In this document: positions 36,669 through 45,895 of the stretch, one piece after another
Layout of the letters: each line of letters starts with the position of its first letter
Position numbering within the stretch: the stretch's first letter is position 1
Source of the DNA: Parabacteroides sp. PM6-13
GTDB lineage: Bacteria > Bacteroidota > Bacteroidia > Bacteroidales > Tannerellaceae
Length of the DNA: 64,000 nt
Reading direction: 5' to 3'
NCBI RefSeq assembly: GCF_029892605.1
Contig: NZ_JARXWF010000005.1
Location: 186,001 to 250,000 of the forward strand
Notes under the pieces: generated by a model
Told to the model about the DNA's origin: nothing
Seen by the model: only the letters and a program-made list of their open reading frames with translations
Databases searched by the model: none
Program-made: the position numbers and the translations under genes

Positions 36669-37098
36669 AGAAAACGGAGAAACAGAGGTTTTTATCTCTT
36701 TTTTATCTACACGTTTACGCACCATACGCCCCAAAGCATCAAAATACAAAGTGTAAGCAAAAACGCCATTTTGCCTTACAATATGATACGTTAAAAAGTG
36801 TTACTCGCCTGACTAATTTTAAATACCCCTACGTTTTTGGAAAAATAGTCCCGCGATTTTGACAATTTGTCAATCGAAGATCGCTTAGCCGAAGGCGTAA
36901 AGCAAATTGGTCTTGAACCGAGATTACACAGATTTAGGGATTTTCCAGATGTGATTGGTTTGATTGAAAGGATTGCTCTGATGGAGGCAGATCAAATCAG
37001 AGGAGAGGGGAAGGTTTTCATCTAAATCCCGCAGGGATTTAACTCATTTCAGTGCACCTGATTAAATTCAACTAATCTTGTCATATCGATTATTTTCC
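36669..37098. other. Intergenic region with several small dyads
   Basis: No gene supported. It holds a 15-bp dyad TTGACAA-T-TTGTCAA (36859-36873), an inverted copy of the TTTACGC element (36882-36905), and a hairpin AAATCCC-GCA-GGGATTT (37024-37040). A stretch reading GATTACACAGATTTAGGGAT with many stop codons may be a decayed gene end. Confidence 0.5.
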
Positions 37099-37106
37099 TA
37101 TTTTTG
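37099..37106 (+). promoter_or_regulatory. Promoter -7 box of the MG2/TonB-plug gene
   Basis: TATTTTTG matches TAnnTTTG, 40 bp before the ATG at 37147. Confidence 0.45.
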
Positions 37107-37146
37107 TATCAAACACCTATGTGCTGACACTTAAATCGTACCGAAT

Positions 37147-39837
37147 ATGAAAAAGACTCCTTTGTTTCTCCTGCTTTGTTTTTATTTTATTTGTTTGCTG
37201 AATGCGCAAAGCCAGACGGTTGTTTCTCCGGAACGGATGATGGAGCAGATGAAAATACAGGCTGGTATTTTCCCGACGGAAAAGCTCTATCTACATGTCG
37301 ACCGAAATGCTTATTTCCAAGGGGAAGATATCTGGTTTAAGGCTTATGTGAGAGATGGCTTACGGCAACCGTCGGAAACGGGTAGCCGCTATGTGTATGT
37401 GGAATTGATCAACCCGCTGGATTCGGTTGTTGGGCGCGTCATGGTTCGTCCGCAGGAGGGGTTGTTTCATGGCAACCTGCCTATCTCGGAAAACCTGGCG
37501 GAAGGGTATTATACGCTGAAAGCCTATACCCGGTATATGGAAAACTGGGGCGACGATTGTTTCTTCCGTAAGACCATTGAGGTAAAAAGTATATTGGGTG
37601 CCCAGATTCGCCCGCATTACAGTTTTCATTATCAGGGCGATGGGAAGAAAGTGGATCTCACCCTCTATTATACCGTTGGCACAACCCATCAAAAGATCAA
37701 ACCCGATCGCTTACAGATCAGAAACAACCGGGGAGAGATGCGCAACGTACGGATGGATCGGGATACCATCGCTCGCGTCTCCTTCGATTTGCCTTTGGCA
37801 AACGACCAACGGACCATTTATCTGGAAAACGATAACTTCCGCCACTTCATTTCTATTCCTTACCAAACGGACGATTATGATGTGGCTTTCTTCCCCGAAG
37901 GGGGATATTTATTGAACGGTTGCCCCATACGAACCGCTTTCAAAGCAATTGATTCATATGGAATGTCGGAAGAGATTAGCGGAACGGTATACAACCAGCG
38001 GGGAGACCATGTATGCGAACTGCGGACATCGCATGCCGGCATGGGGCTCTTTGCCTTCACCCCCCGGGAGGAGGAGAGCTATTATGCCGAGTGCGTAAAC
38101 AGCCAGGGAGTGAAAAAACGCTTCGACCTGCCACAAGCCGTTTCGGGCACTTACGGATTGCAGGCAAATGCTCTACAGAGCAGTTTGCATATCGGTTTGC
38201 ATCACGCAAAGGATCTGTCTCGCAAGGAGAATCTGTATCTATTGATCCACCAGAATGGCCATCCGCTTTATTTTGAGCCCTGGAAGAAAGAGAAACAGGA
38301 GCTCCGCTTTTCCTGGGAGGCTTTGTCGCCGGGTATATTGCAAGTGGTGTTGTTCGATCAACAGATGCGCCCCCTTGCCGAACGGCTGGTATTCTCTCCG
38401 CTGCAAAACAAGCCACAAATCGTATGGCAAACCGATAAGAACAACTATCGGACACGGGACAAGGTGGCGCTTACCATGCGGCTGACAGAGGCCGGCAAAA
38501 CGCCTTTACAAGGTGATTTCTCGGTGGCGATCACCGACGATACGGATGTGATGATCGACAGTATGCAGACCATCGTATCGTCCCTATTGCTTTCCTCGGA
38601 ATTGAAAGGACATATCGAATCGCCTGCCTATTATTTGCGGGAGAACGACCCGAAAGCCACCTATGCGTTAGACCTATTGATGATGACACAGGGATGGCGA
38701 AGATATGATCTGAGTGACGTATTACAAGGGGATTATCGCTACCCGGAGGTATTACCGGAAACGGGCATCACACTAAGCGGACGGGTGAGTAGGGTATCCT
38801 CAGACAAACCGATCCGAAACGCAGAGGTAACCCTTATGATGACAGCTCCTAATGATGAGACCTTTTTTGGGCAGGTCAACAGCCATGAAAACGGACTTTT
38901 TGCTTTTCCCGACATGGAATATCCGGATAGTACGCGCTTTTTTATCCAATCGCTCAATGAGAAGGGAAAAGATTATGTCAAGCTACATCTGGACGAGACA
39001 CACTTTCCGCTTGTTAGCGAATCAGACCGGATAAAGATCCCCCTAAAAAGAGACCCCCGCCGTCCAGCTACAGAACAGACCTTCAAAAAGGCTGAAGAGC
39101 GTGCGATGTATGATGAGAATATGAAGGTGATTCATCTGAAAGAGGTGACCGTTGTGGCAGACAACCTATTAAAGAAAGAGGGACCCCGAAAGTCTGTTTA
39201 TGCCTCTATGGGAACAGCGGTCATTGACTTTATGGAAAAGATGAAAACCAGGAATTATACCAATTTCTCCGATTTCTTTTTTGAGGTCCCCGGCGTTCAG
39301 GTTGTGACAGACAAAGACGGGTTTGCACGATTGGTCATCAGAGGACAGGGAACAGTCAATGCCGATCCGTACGCGCTTATCATGATCGATAATATGCCTA
39401 TGGATTATCCCGATGTTTTGCAGACGATCAATGTCTATGATGTGGCTTCGGTGGAGGTATATAAAGGGGCTGACGCGGCTATATTCGGGCTACGCGGAGG
39501 ATTCGGAGTGGTCAATATTCTGATGAAAACCCATGAGGATTTCGCGGATGACCCGGTAGTGGATTATAATAAACAGATCGTGTATCCGCTGGGCTATCAA
39601 AAGCCGGTTGAGTTTTATGCCCCCAAATACGAGACGCCGGAGCAGCGAAGCAGTTACCTGCCGGATCTGCGAACAACCATCTACTGGAAGCCGGATCTTA
39701 CCACCGATGCAAACGGAGAATCTTCTGTTGTCTTCTATACGGCTGACGCCGCCACCACCTACTCCATCCTTGTTGAAGGGATCACAGACGACGGAACGCC
39801 TATCCGCCACGTGGAGAAGATACAGGTGAATAGGTGA
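37147..39837 (+). CDS. Exported alpha-2-macroglobulin-like (MG2) protein with C-terminal TonB plug domain
   Basis: An 896-residue protein with a signal peptide (ending CLLNAQ). Residues about 45-150 form an MG2-type domain (FPTEKLYLHVDRNAYFQGED, IWFKAYVRDG), followed by further beta-sandwich repeats and, around 530-640, a carboxypeptidase-like domain (ITLSGRVSRVSSDKPIRNAEV). Residues about 684-805 form a TonB-receptor plug (VIRGQGTVNADPYALIMIDN, VASVEVYKGADAAIFGLRG), but the remaining 90 residues are another beta domain and there is no room for a beta-barrel. It may therefore be a periplasmic or surface-linked accessory rather than a transporter. It is a single-gene unit facing mutL. Confidence 0.8.
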   Translation: MKKTPLFLLLCFYFICLLNAQSQTVVSPERMMEQMKIQAGIFPTEKLYLHVDRNAYFQGEDIWFKAYVRDGLRQPSETGSRYVYVELINPLDSVVGRVMVRPQEGLFHGNLPISENLAEGYYTLKAYTRYMENWGDDCFFRKTIEVKSILGAQIRPHYSFHYQGDGKKVDLTLYYTVGTTHQKIKPDRLQIRNNRGEMRNVRMDRDTIARVSFDLPLANDQRTIYLENDNFRHFISIPYQTDDYDVAFFPEGGYLLNGCPIRTAFKAIDSYGMSEEISGTVYNQRGDHVCELRTSHAGMGLFAFTPREEESYYAECVNSQGVKKRFDLPQAVSGTYGLQANALQSSLHIGLHHAKDLSRKENLYLLIHQNGHPLYFEPWKKEKQELRFSWEALSPGILQVVLFDQQMRPLAERLVFSPLQNKPQIVWQTDKNNYRTRDKVALTMRLTEAGKTPLQGDFSVAITDDTDVMIDSMQTIVSSLLLSSELKGHIESPAYYLRENDPKATYALDLLMMTQGWRRYDLSDVLQGDYRYPEVLPETGITLSGRVSRVSSDKPIRNAEVTLMMTAPNDETFFGQVNSHENGLFAFPDMEYPDSTRFFIQSLNEKGKDYVKLHLDETHFPLVSESDRIKIPLKRDPRRPATEQTFKKAEERAMYDENMKVIHLKEVTVVADNLLKKEGPRKSVYASMGTAVIDFMEKMKTRNYTNFSDFFFEVPGVQVVTDKDGFARLVIRGQGTVNADPYALIMIDNMPMDYPDVLQTINVYDVASVEVYKGADAAIFGLRGGFGVVNILMKTHEDFADDPVVDYNKQIVYPLGYQKPVEFYAPKYETPEQRSSYLPDLRTTIYWKPDLTTDANGESSVVFYTADAATTYSILVEGITDDGTPIRHVEKIQVNR

Positions 39838-39858
39838 TGAAATAAGAAGCCTCAATGT

Positions 39859-41706
39859 TCAACGAAACCTCTTCTCCAGTTCGTCGTCGGTCAGAAGGGT
39901 AAGGATCGTTTTGCCATCGGGCGACAGATAGGGATCGGAAGCCGAGAAGAGGGAGGCGATCAGGTGTTCGCGTTCCTCTTGCGAGAGGGATTTCCCCGCG
40001 GGTATCGCCGTGGAACGAGCCAGCGAGAGCGCCAGTGAATGGACAATCTCCTCATGCACCTCACAGCCGGTATCCATCGTACGAGCCACCATCTCTTTCA
40101 ACAGGGTGACCGAATCCTGGTTTTTCACTTCCGGCGGCAATCCGTTAATCGCATAGCTTCCCTGTCCCAGGTTACTCAAGTCGAAACCGATATAACGCAG
40201 ATCATCCAACAGAGCAGAAACAATTGCGTTCTCCGCCGGCGTGAATTCGACAATCTCCGGGAACAACAACTGCTGGGAGGCACCCTGTTGCTGGCTGATA
40301 TGTGCCACATACTGATCGTAAAGCACACGCATATGCGCCCGATGTTGATCGATAATCACCAATCCGGACTTGAGGGTGGTCACAATATAGCGGTTCTTAT
40401 AGCCATAAGAGGGGTTGTTTTCGATTTCAAACAATTGGTCGATAGAGGAGATATACTCCTGCGTTTGCTCGACTTGCGGGAGGTCGGAATCGAGCGGTGT
40501 CATAGTCTCCGGAGCCGCCTCACTCTCGAACTCTTTATAGAGAACCGACCAATCGAATTCCGCTCGTTTGTAGGAGGTGCCACCTCCAGTTGTACGAAAA
40601 GGATTGTAGTTCTTATCGACCTGAACAGTCGGGGCACGAAGCCCTTCCGATTGATCCGGCGTGTAGACAGGGATATCGATGGCATCTGTACGATCGAAAT
40701 CGATGGTTGGTATAGCACTTGACTTGGCCAATGCCTCCCGAACCGCCGACATCAGGATCTGCCAGATAGGTTGCTCATTCTCAAATTTGATTTCCGTTTT
40801 AGTCGGATGGATATTCACATCGATCGTTCCCGGATCAAGGGTGAAATAGAGGAAATAGGCCGGCATCTCCCCCGAAGGGATCAGCTGCTCGTAGGCCTGC
40901 ATAACCGCTTTATGGAAATAGGGGTGGCGCATATAGCGACCATTGACAAAGAAATATTGCAAAGCACTGCGTTTCCGAGCCATATCAGGACGCCCCACGA
41001 AGCCGGAGATGGAGACCAACGAACTTTGTGCCTCGACGGCAAGCAGTTTGTCGTTCAGGCTTTTCCCGAAAACATGAATGATTCGTTGACGCATACCGGA
41101 GATCGGCAGGTTGAGTATCTCCGCATCCTGATGATAGAGCGAAAAAGCCACTTCGGGATGCACCAAGGCAACCCGTTCGAACTCATGTACGATATGACGA
41201 AATTCCGTATCGTTGCCTTTGAGGAATTTGCGCCGGGCCGGCACATTGAAGAAGAGATTCTTCACCGAGAAGCTGCTACCTTCCGCACAGGCGTCGCAGG
41301 TAGACTCCTCAAGCGTCGAGCCGTTCATCACAAGACGACAACCCAGCTCGCTATCATGCTGACGCGTACGCAGCTCCACATGAGCCACAGCAGCAATAGA
41401 GGCCAAGGCCTCTCCCCGAAAACCCATCGTACGCAGGGAGAAAAGATCGTTGGCAGAGGTTATTTTAGACGTGGCATGCCGCTCGAAAGCCATGCGGGCA
41501 TCGGTCTCCGACATGCCTTTACCATTGTCGATTACTTGAATAAGGGTGCGACCGGCATCCTTTATGTTCACACGGATTTGCGTAGCACCGGCATCGACCG
41601 CGTTTTCAACCAATTCTTTCACAACGGAAGCCGGACGCTGAATAACCTCCCCGGCAGCAATCTGATTGGCTATGCTGTCGGGTAAAAGATGAATAATATC
41701 ACTCAT
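39859..41706 (-). CDS. mutL: DNA mismatch repair protein MutL
   Basis: A 615-residue GHKL ATPase that links MutS mismatch recognition to repair. N-terminal motifs: IANQIAAGEVIQRPASVVKE, ELVENAVDAGA, VIDNGKGM and GFRGEALASI. The C-terminal dimer domain begins around 425. The endonuclease motif DQHA(X)2E(X)4E is altered to DQHRAHMRVLYD, losing both glutamates, and the CPHGRP motif reads SPDGKT. Thus the endonuclease activity found in many MutL proteins is probably absent. It overlaps the upstream small membrane protein gene by 4 bp (ATGA), so it is translated with it at the end of a long operon. Confidence 0.93.
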   Translation of the reverse strand: MSDIIHLLPDSIANQIAAGEVIQRPASVVKELVENAVDAGATQIRVNIKDAGRTLIQVIDNGKGMSETDARMAFERHATSKITSANDLFSLRTMGFRGEALASIAAVAHVELRTRQHDSELGCRLVMNGSTLEESTCDACAEGSSFSVKNLFFNVPARRKFLKGNDTEFRHIVHEFERVALVHPEVAFSLYHQDAEILNLPISGMRQRIIHVFGKSLNDKLLAVEAQSSLVSISGFVGRPDMARKRSALQYFFVNGRYMRHPYFHKAVMQAYEQLIPSGEMPAYFLYFTLDPGTIDVNIHPTKTEIKFENEQPIWQILMSAVREALAKSSAIPTIDFDRTDAIDIPVYTPDQSEGLRAPTVQVDKNYNPFRTTGGGTSYKRAEFDWSVLYKEFESEAAPETMTPLDSDLPQVEQTQEYISSIDQLFEIENNPSYGYKNRYIVTTLKSGLVIIDQHRAHMRVLYDQYVAHISQQQGASQQLLFPEIVEFTPAENAIVSALLDDLRYIGFDLSNLGQGSYAINGLPPEVKNQDSVTLLKEMVARTMDTGCEVHEEIVHSLALSLARSTAIPAGKSLSQEEREHLIASLFSASDPYLSPDGKTILTLLTDDELEKRFR

Positions 41707-42008
41707 TTAAAGAAAAGAATCCAAAAGATAACACCTAACACAACAAGCCACAAAAGAACTTTAAACGTCTTGTATTTACGGGCACGCGTATCTTCCCCTC
41801 TGTTGTAGCTGCGCTTGAGGTGGGAGGTACCCTCGACAAAGGTGCCTTTTATCCGTGGCTTATATTCTTCTAAAGGCTCTTCCATCCCTAACTCACGTTT
41901 ATTCTTTTGAATACGCTCTTCCAACGCCTCCTTACGGGGATCCCAATAGATGGGCGTATGATTGTATTGGCGCGGTTTACGCACATTATAGAATGAGAAA
42001 AATGCCAT
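41703..42008 (-). CDS. Small C-terminally anchored membrane protein of unknown function
   Basis: 101 residues. The N-terminal 80 are polar and highly charged (KPRQYNHTPIYWDPRKEALEER, IQKNKRELGMEE), with one hydrophobic helix at the C-terminus (FKVLLWLVVLGVIFWILFFK). It looks like a tail-anchored protein, widespread next to mutL in Bacteroidetes. Its stop overlaps the mutL start by 4 bp and it follows the OstA-like gene by 27 bp. No function is assigned. Confidence 0.75.
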   Translation of the reverse strand: MAFFSFYNVRKPRQYNHTPIYWDPRKEALEERIQKNKRELGMEEPLEEYKPRIKGTFVEGTSHLKRSYNRGEDTRARKYKTFKVLLWLVVLGVIFWILFFK

Positions 42009-42035
42009 ACTGTTTCTATTTAATAATACCGACTG

Positions 42036-43643
42036 CTAATGTACGAATTTATTACTTCTTTTCGGGGTTGTCCCTGCCTCTCTCTTCACCTCCCGGTAGA
42101 TATCATCCGGATCTTTCGGCCGGATATAATCGAACCAGTGAAAATCTTTCAGAAACTTCTGATCGGGGTTCAAGTCTGGGATCGGAGTTGTAGAGCCCTG
42201 GGGAGATGGCCATATTTTCAATTGCTCCAATTGATTATCCTTTATCCAGATAGAGAGGAAGCCACTTTTTGTCTCATTCAGTCCGATCATGCCTCCGCCA
42301 TCCTCTTCGATGGGGTAAAAGATCGATTCCGCATTGCCTTCCACATCAATCAGACGAACCTGCTTACCTTCAAAGAAGGCTTTCATATCATTCCCTTTCA
42401 GCTGGTTATAATAGGTCGTATCGACCTCCTGAGCAGCAAAGGCAAACTGTTTGATATGCGCGTAATCGATCGTGCTGTCATTGAAGTAGACCAGGATGCT
42501 GTCGCCATAGATCTGGTATTGTTCGTTCCAGAGAATAGGATCGTCGAACATATACAACACCGAATCCCGGGTATTGAACAACATAGAGTCACATACTCCC
42601 TGCATATCGGAGCGGTAGAATCGCACGCCGTAATAGGCATTGATTTCCCGGAAGTCATCATCAATCGTAACCATCTTAAGCGTGTCGGCATGCAGATAGA
42701 GGCTGTCGCCCTGGCCATATTCAATGAAACAGGCCTCATCGGTAGCAAAAGCATATTCGGTCAATTCGTTATAAAAGCCATATTGACCCGTTAAAATGAT
42801 CTGCTGAGCGGTGTCACGCAGGATCATATTGCCAAACACCTCTCCGAAACCGGTCTCCCGGTCGTAGTGAATAGAGTCGCCTATCAGGATCTTTTCGCCC
42901 ATGGTCACCTCCGAGCGATCCAACAATAGCGAGGTTTGCTTTTCCGTATCATACCAGCCTCGGGAGGTATGCACGGTGCCGCTATCCGTCACAATCACGG
43001 AAGGTCCGAGGATGGTCGCTATTTTCGTATCCGTACTATAATGCAAGGTATCGGAATAAAGCGTAAACTTGAGATTTTCCAGGCGCACACTGTCGTTGAA
43101 GACCGCCAGTTTCGTCACCGTCGAATATTGCCCGTAGATCGAAGAAAGATCGTTTTCTTCATCCATAATCAGCCCTTCATCGAAATAATAACCGATATCG
43201 GCCGTACGGTCGTAGTTCAAACTGTCTGTAAAAAGAGTCACCTGATTGTTCTCCATGCGCACCTGTTCGCGGAGATAGGCCATCTGCGTATTTCCGTCAT
43301 AAAGCAGGTAGTTGGCATAGATAAAAAGGGTATCACCCTGCTCCATACGCACATTGCTGAAGGCTTCGAAGGTATTCCTCTCCTGATAGAGGTATGCGCT
43401 ATCGCAATACATATAAGCACTGTCATGCCGCAAAACAACATCTCCATAGAGAATCTTGGCGTCGGCCACGTATTGCTGATTACCAATCAAAGAATCGGCT
43501 CGTTCGATATGTATATAGGTGACTTTCGGAGCGCTACTGGTCGAATCAGGAGCAGAAGCAACGGATCCCACTGTTTGTGCCATAGCGAAAACAGGGAATA
43601 AACAAGATAGAACAAGGATAAAGAGTATGCTGCTTTTCTTCAT
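42036..43643 (-). CDS. OstA/LptA-like periplasmic protein
   Basis: 535 residues from an ATG that overlaps the upstream gene's stop (ATGA), which decides the start. It has a signal peptide (MKKSSILFILVLSCLFPVFAMAQ) and then many short OstA/LptA-like beta repeats with the pattern x-GDVVLRHDSAYMYCDSAYLY, LFTDSLNYDRTADIGYYFD, HYSTDTKIATILGPSVI. Such beta-jellyroll proteins carry lipopolysaccharide across the periplasm. The length is well beyond LptA and closer to the N-domain of LptD. Its co-transcription with SurA-type chaperones suggests a role in outer membrane assembly. Not a full LptD, as no barrel is present. Confidence 0.8.
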   Translation of the reverse strand: MKKSSILFILVLSCLFPVFAMAQTVGSVASAPDSTSSAPKVTYIHIERADSLIGNQQYVADAKILYGDVVLRHDSAYMYCDSAYLYQERNTFEAFSNVRMEQGDTLFIYANYLLYDGNTQMAYLREQVRMENNQVTLFTDSLNYDRTADIGYYFDEGLIMDEENDLSSIYGQYSTVTKLAVFNDSVRLENLKFTLYSDTLHYSTDTKIATILGPSVIVTDSGTVHTSRGWYDTEKQTSLLLDRSEVTMGEKILIGDSIHYDRETGFGEVFGNMILRDTAQQIILTGQYGFYNELTEYAFATDEACFIEYGQGDSLYLHADTLKMVTIDDDFREINAYYGVRFYRSDMQGVCDSMLFNTRDSVLYMFDDPILWNEQYQIYGDSILVYFNDSTIDYAHIKQFAFAAQEVDTTYYNQLKGNDMKAFFEGKQVRLIDVEGNAESIFYPIEEDGGGMIGLNETKSGFLSIWIKDNQLEQLKIWPSPQGSTTPIPDLNPDQKFLKDFHWFDYIRPKDPDDIYREVKREAGTTPKRSNKFVH

Positions 43644-45025
43644 TTTCTTACCCAACCCGGATACTGAAAATCGCAATTTTGCCACCCGTCGCTTATCCGG
43701 ATATATGTTGAACGTTGTTTCTCTTGAATCCATTTATGAAGCATTTCCTCCCGCTTGCTCTCTTCCACGATCGACTTCAACACCTGGTAGTCGTCGGAGA
43801 TATTGGCTTTATGCTGGAGGGTTCGCGCTTTTAGTTTCACAATCGCAATCACCTCTTTCTGCTCTTTCTGCGTACGCATGATAAAGGGTTTTGAGATATC
43901 TCCCACCTCCATCTCATTCACGACACGCGCCATCTCCTGCGGCAATTCGAACATCTCAAAACGAGGCGTTCCCATATGGGCGCTTTCATAATCCTGGTTT
44001 ACCATCAACCCCTTATTGTTTTTAGAGTCTTTGTCGTAAGACAGGTAGGTAGCCGCCTCTTCAAAGGTAAATTTCTCTGCCTTTATATCGTTATACAGCG
44101 AGTCCATTTTGACCATGGCCTCATTCAATTCCTTTTCAGACACTTTCGGTCTCAACAAGAGATGCCGCACATTGATTCTATCGCCACGCTTCTCTATCAA
44201 CTGAATAATATGATAGCCATATTCCGTTTGCACAATCTGAGAGACACGGTTCGGATCGGTCAGGTTGAACGCCACATTAGCAAACTCAGGCACAAGGCTC
44301 GTTTTGCTCATGAAGCCCATCTCACCTCCCTGCATCGAAGAACCCGGGTCTTCGGAATACAAACGGGCCAACGTAGAGAAAGGCCTTCTGCCGGAATGGA
44401 TATCATCGGTATACTCACGCAAACGCGCCTTGATGGCATCGATCTCTTCCAATGGTATTTTCGGCTCCAGGGTAATGATCTGCACTTCGACTGTTGTAGG
44501 GATTGTCGGTAAGCTATCCTGCGACAATTGGTTGTAGTATTTCCGCACTTCCGACGGAGTCAGCTTAATCTCACCCGCCAGTTTGCTACGTACTTGCTTG
44601 ATGATCTCCTGCTCACGGATAATACTTTTCCGCTCTTCTTTGATCTGTGAGATCTTCTTGCCAAAATACTCCTCTACCTTTTCCACATCGCCAATACTAC
44701 TCACCGCACTATTGATCCAATAATCGACCTGCTGAATAACAGAGGCCTCGTTCGCCTCGATACTATCGATCTTAGCTTGGTTCAGAAACAGTTTCTGTAT
44801 CGCTATTTGTTCCGGAATATAACAATAAGGGTCATTTTCAAATCGTTGGCCTTCGCTTTGTAGATACAAGCGCTGGTTCTCAATATCAGAAAGAAGAATA
44901 GCATCATCTCCAACCACCCATACTACCTCATCAATCACGTTCGGCTGGCTCTGTGCAAACGCTGCACCGGCTGAGCAAACCAATAAAAACAGAAATAAAA
45001 ACTTCTTCATCATGTTATTTTTCAA
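43640..45025 (-). CDS. SurA-type periplasmic peptidyl-prolyl isomerase
   Basis: A 461-residue exported chaperone/isomerase with a signal peptide (ending GAAFAQ). The N-terminal SurA-like helical domain (about 25-175) is followed by two PpiC-like regions: VQIITLEPKIPLEEIDAI to GGEMGFMSKTSLVPEFANVAF and YGYHIIQLIEKRGDRINVRHLLL through KVSEKELNEAMVKM. It probably helps fold outer-membrane proteins. It overlaps the OstA-like gene by 4 bp and lies 15 bp after the lipoprotein gene. Third of three related genes in tandem. Confidence 0.88.
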   Translation of the reverse strand: MKNNMMKKFLFLFLLVCSAGAAFAQSQPNVIDEVVWVVGDDAILLSDIENQRLYLQSEGQRFENDPYCYIPEQIAIQKLFLNQAKIDSIEANEASVIQQVDYWINSAVSSIGDVEKVEEYFGKKISQIKEERKSIIREQEIIKQVRSKLAGEIKLTPSEVRKYYNQLSQDSLPTIPTTVEVQIITLEPKIPLEEIDAIKARLREYTDDIHSGRRPFSTLARLYSEDPGSSMQGGEMGFMSKTSLVPEFANVAFNLTDPNRVSQIVQTEYGYHIIQLIEKRGDRINVRHLLLRPKVSEKELNEAMVKMDSLYNDIKAEKFTFEEAATYLSYDKDSKNNKGLMVNQDYESAHMGTPRFEMFELPQEMARVVNEMEVGDISKPFIMRTQKEQKEVIAIVKLKARTLQHKANISDDYQVLKSIVEESKREEMLHKWIQEKQRSTYIRISDGWQNCDFQYPGWVRK

Positions 45026-45040
45026 TTTAATCTTTTCCGA

Positions 45041-45895
45041 CTATGGCTCTGCTACGATTTTTGCTTTTCCCTGACGAATAGCATTCGTATACAATTCCTC
45101 TTCAAACGCACGCAAGAAATCAACTTTCCGCTGATTAATCAGTATTTCTACTATTTGCGCATTCACATATTCATAAGGAGCCACGCTCCCAGCCGGCAGA
45201 TATTCTGTAATAGCAAGCAGATAACAGTAGTTATTATCCGCCTCCTCAACATATTTGTTTATCTTTAAAAAAGCATTCGCATCCGGCACGCGGGTAGGCA
45301 TATTGTCGACAATTTGGTCAAATTCTACCCAACGGTCGTAAAAGTAGTCATAAACTGTGGCATTTTGCACACTAAATTTCTCAATTTTTTCTAAAGCCTC
45401 TTCATTTGTTTGTTTATACCATGTTTTTATGTCCGACAAGCCGGGAGCATCTATCGGTATTTTAAGAAAAAGGCCTTTCACCAAGGCCTTGTCTAACGTA
45501 AACTTCTGTTGGTTCTCTTCGTAAAAGCGCAATTTGTCGCTCTCTTGAATATTAGCGGAAAGTCGTTCTTTAATCAGCCGCTCCTGGTATCTGTAACGCA
45601 CCAGTGAATTGCGGTAGTCATCGACCAACTTATCAATCTCAGCCTTTTCATCCAAATTACGAGATGCCACATCGTAAACCAAGGCGTCCTTCACCCATTT
45701 TTTGATGATACTCTCAGCCATAATAAGGCTATCGGCCGAGGAGACACCACGTGGAATCATGGCTTTGACTTCCGATTTCCTCAACACTTTTTCATCTACA
45801 CTCGCGACAACGTCGCTATCAACACTTTGTTTTCCTTTGCAAGCAAGTAAAACAAAGGGAAGGAACAGAAATATCAGTTTTCGCATAAGCGGCAT
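45041..45895 (-). CDS. SurA N-domain-like lipoprotein, possibly non-catalytic
   Basis: 284 residues with a lipoprotein signal (lipobox ending LLAC), then a SurA N-terminal-like helical region (VASVDEKVLRKSEVKAMIPRG, KWVKDALVYDVASRN, YRNSLVRYRYQERLIKERL). It lacks the clear HILI...GG and GYHI motifs of an active PpiC domain, so it is likely a chaperone or scaffold. The start overlaps the stop of the upstream isomerase gene (TAATG). An alternative ATG four codons in (MRKL) would also fit the signal peptide. Tethered to a membrane, it may hold the neighbouring isomerases at the envelope. Confidence 0.75.
   Translation of the reverse strand: MPLMRKLIFLFLPFVLLACKGKQSVDSDVVASVDEKVLRKSEVKAMIPRGVSSADSLIMAESIIKKWVKDALVYDVASRNLDEKAEIDKLVDDYRNSLVRYRYQERLIKERLSANIQESDKLRFYEENQQKFTLDKALVKGLFLKIPIDAPGLSDIKTWYKQTNEEALEKIEKFSVQNATVYDYFYDRWVEFDQIVDNMPTRVPDANAFLKINKYVEEADNNYCYLLAITEYLPAGSVAPYEYVNAQIVEILINQRKVDFLRAFEEELYTNAIRQGKAKIVAEP

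Noticed and set aside
36900-37080. Possible decayed gene in the feo/MG2 intergenic region
   Set aside because: Reading frames are broken by many stops and no family could be named; kept only as a note in the intergenic entry.
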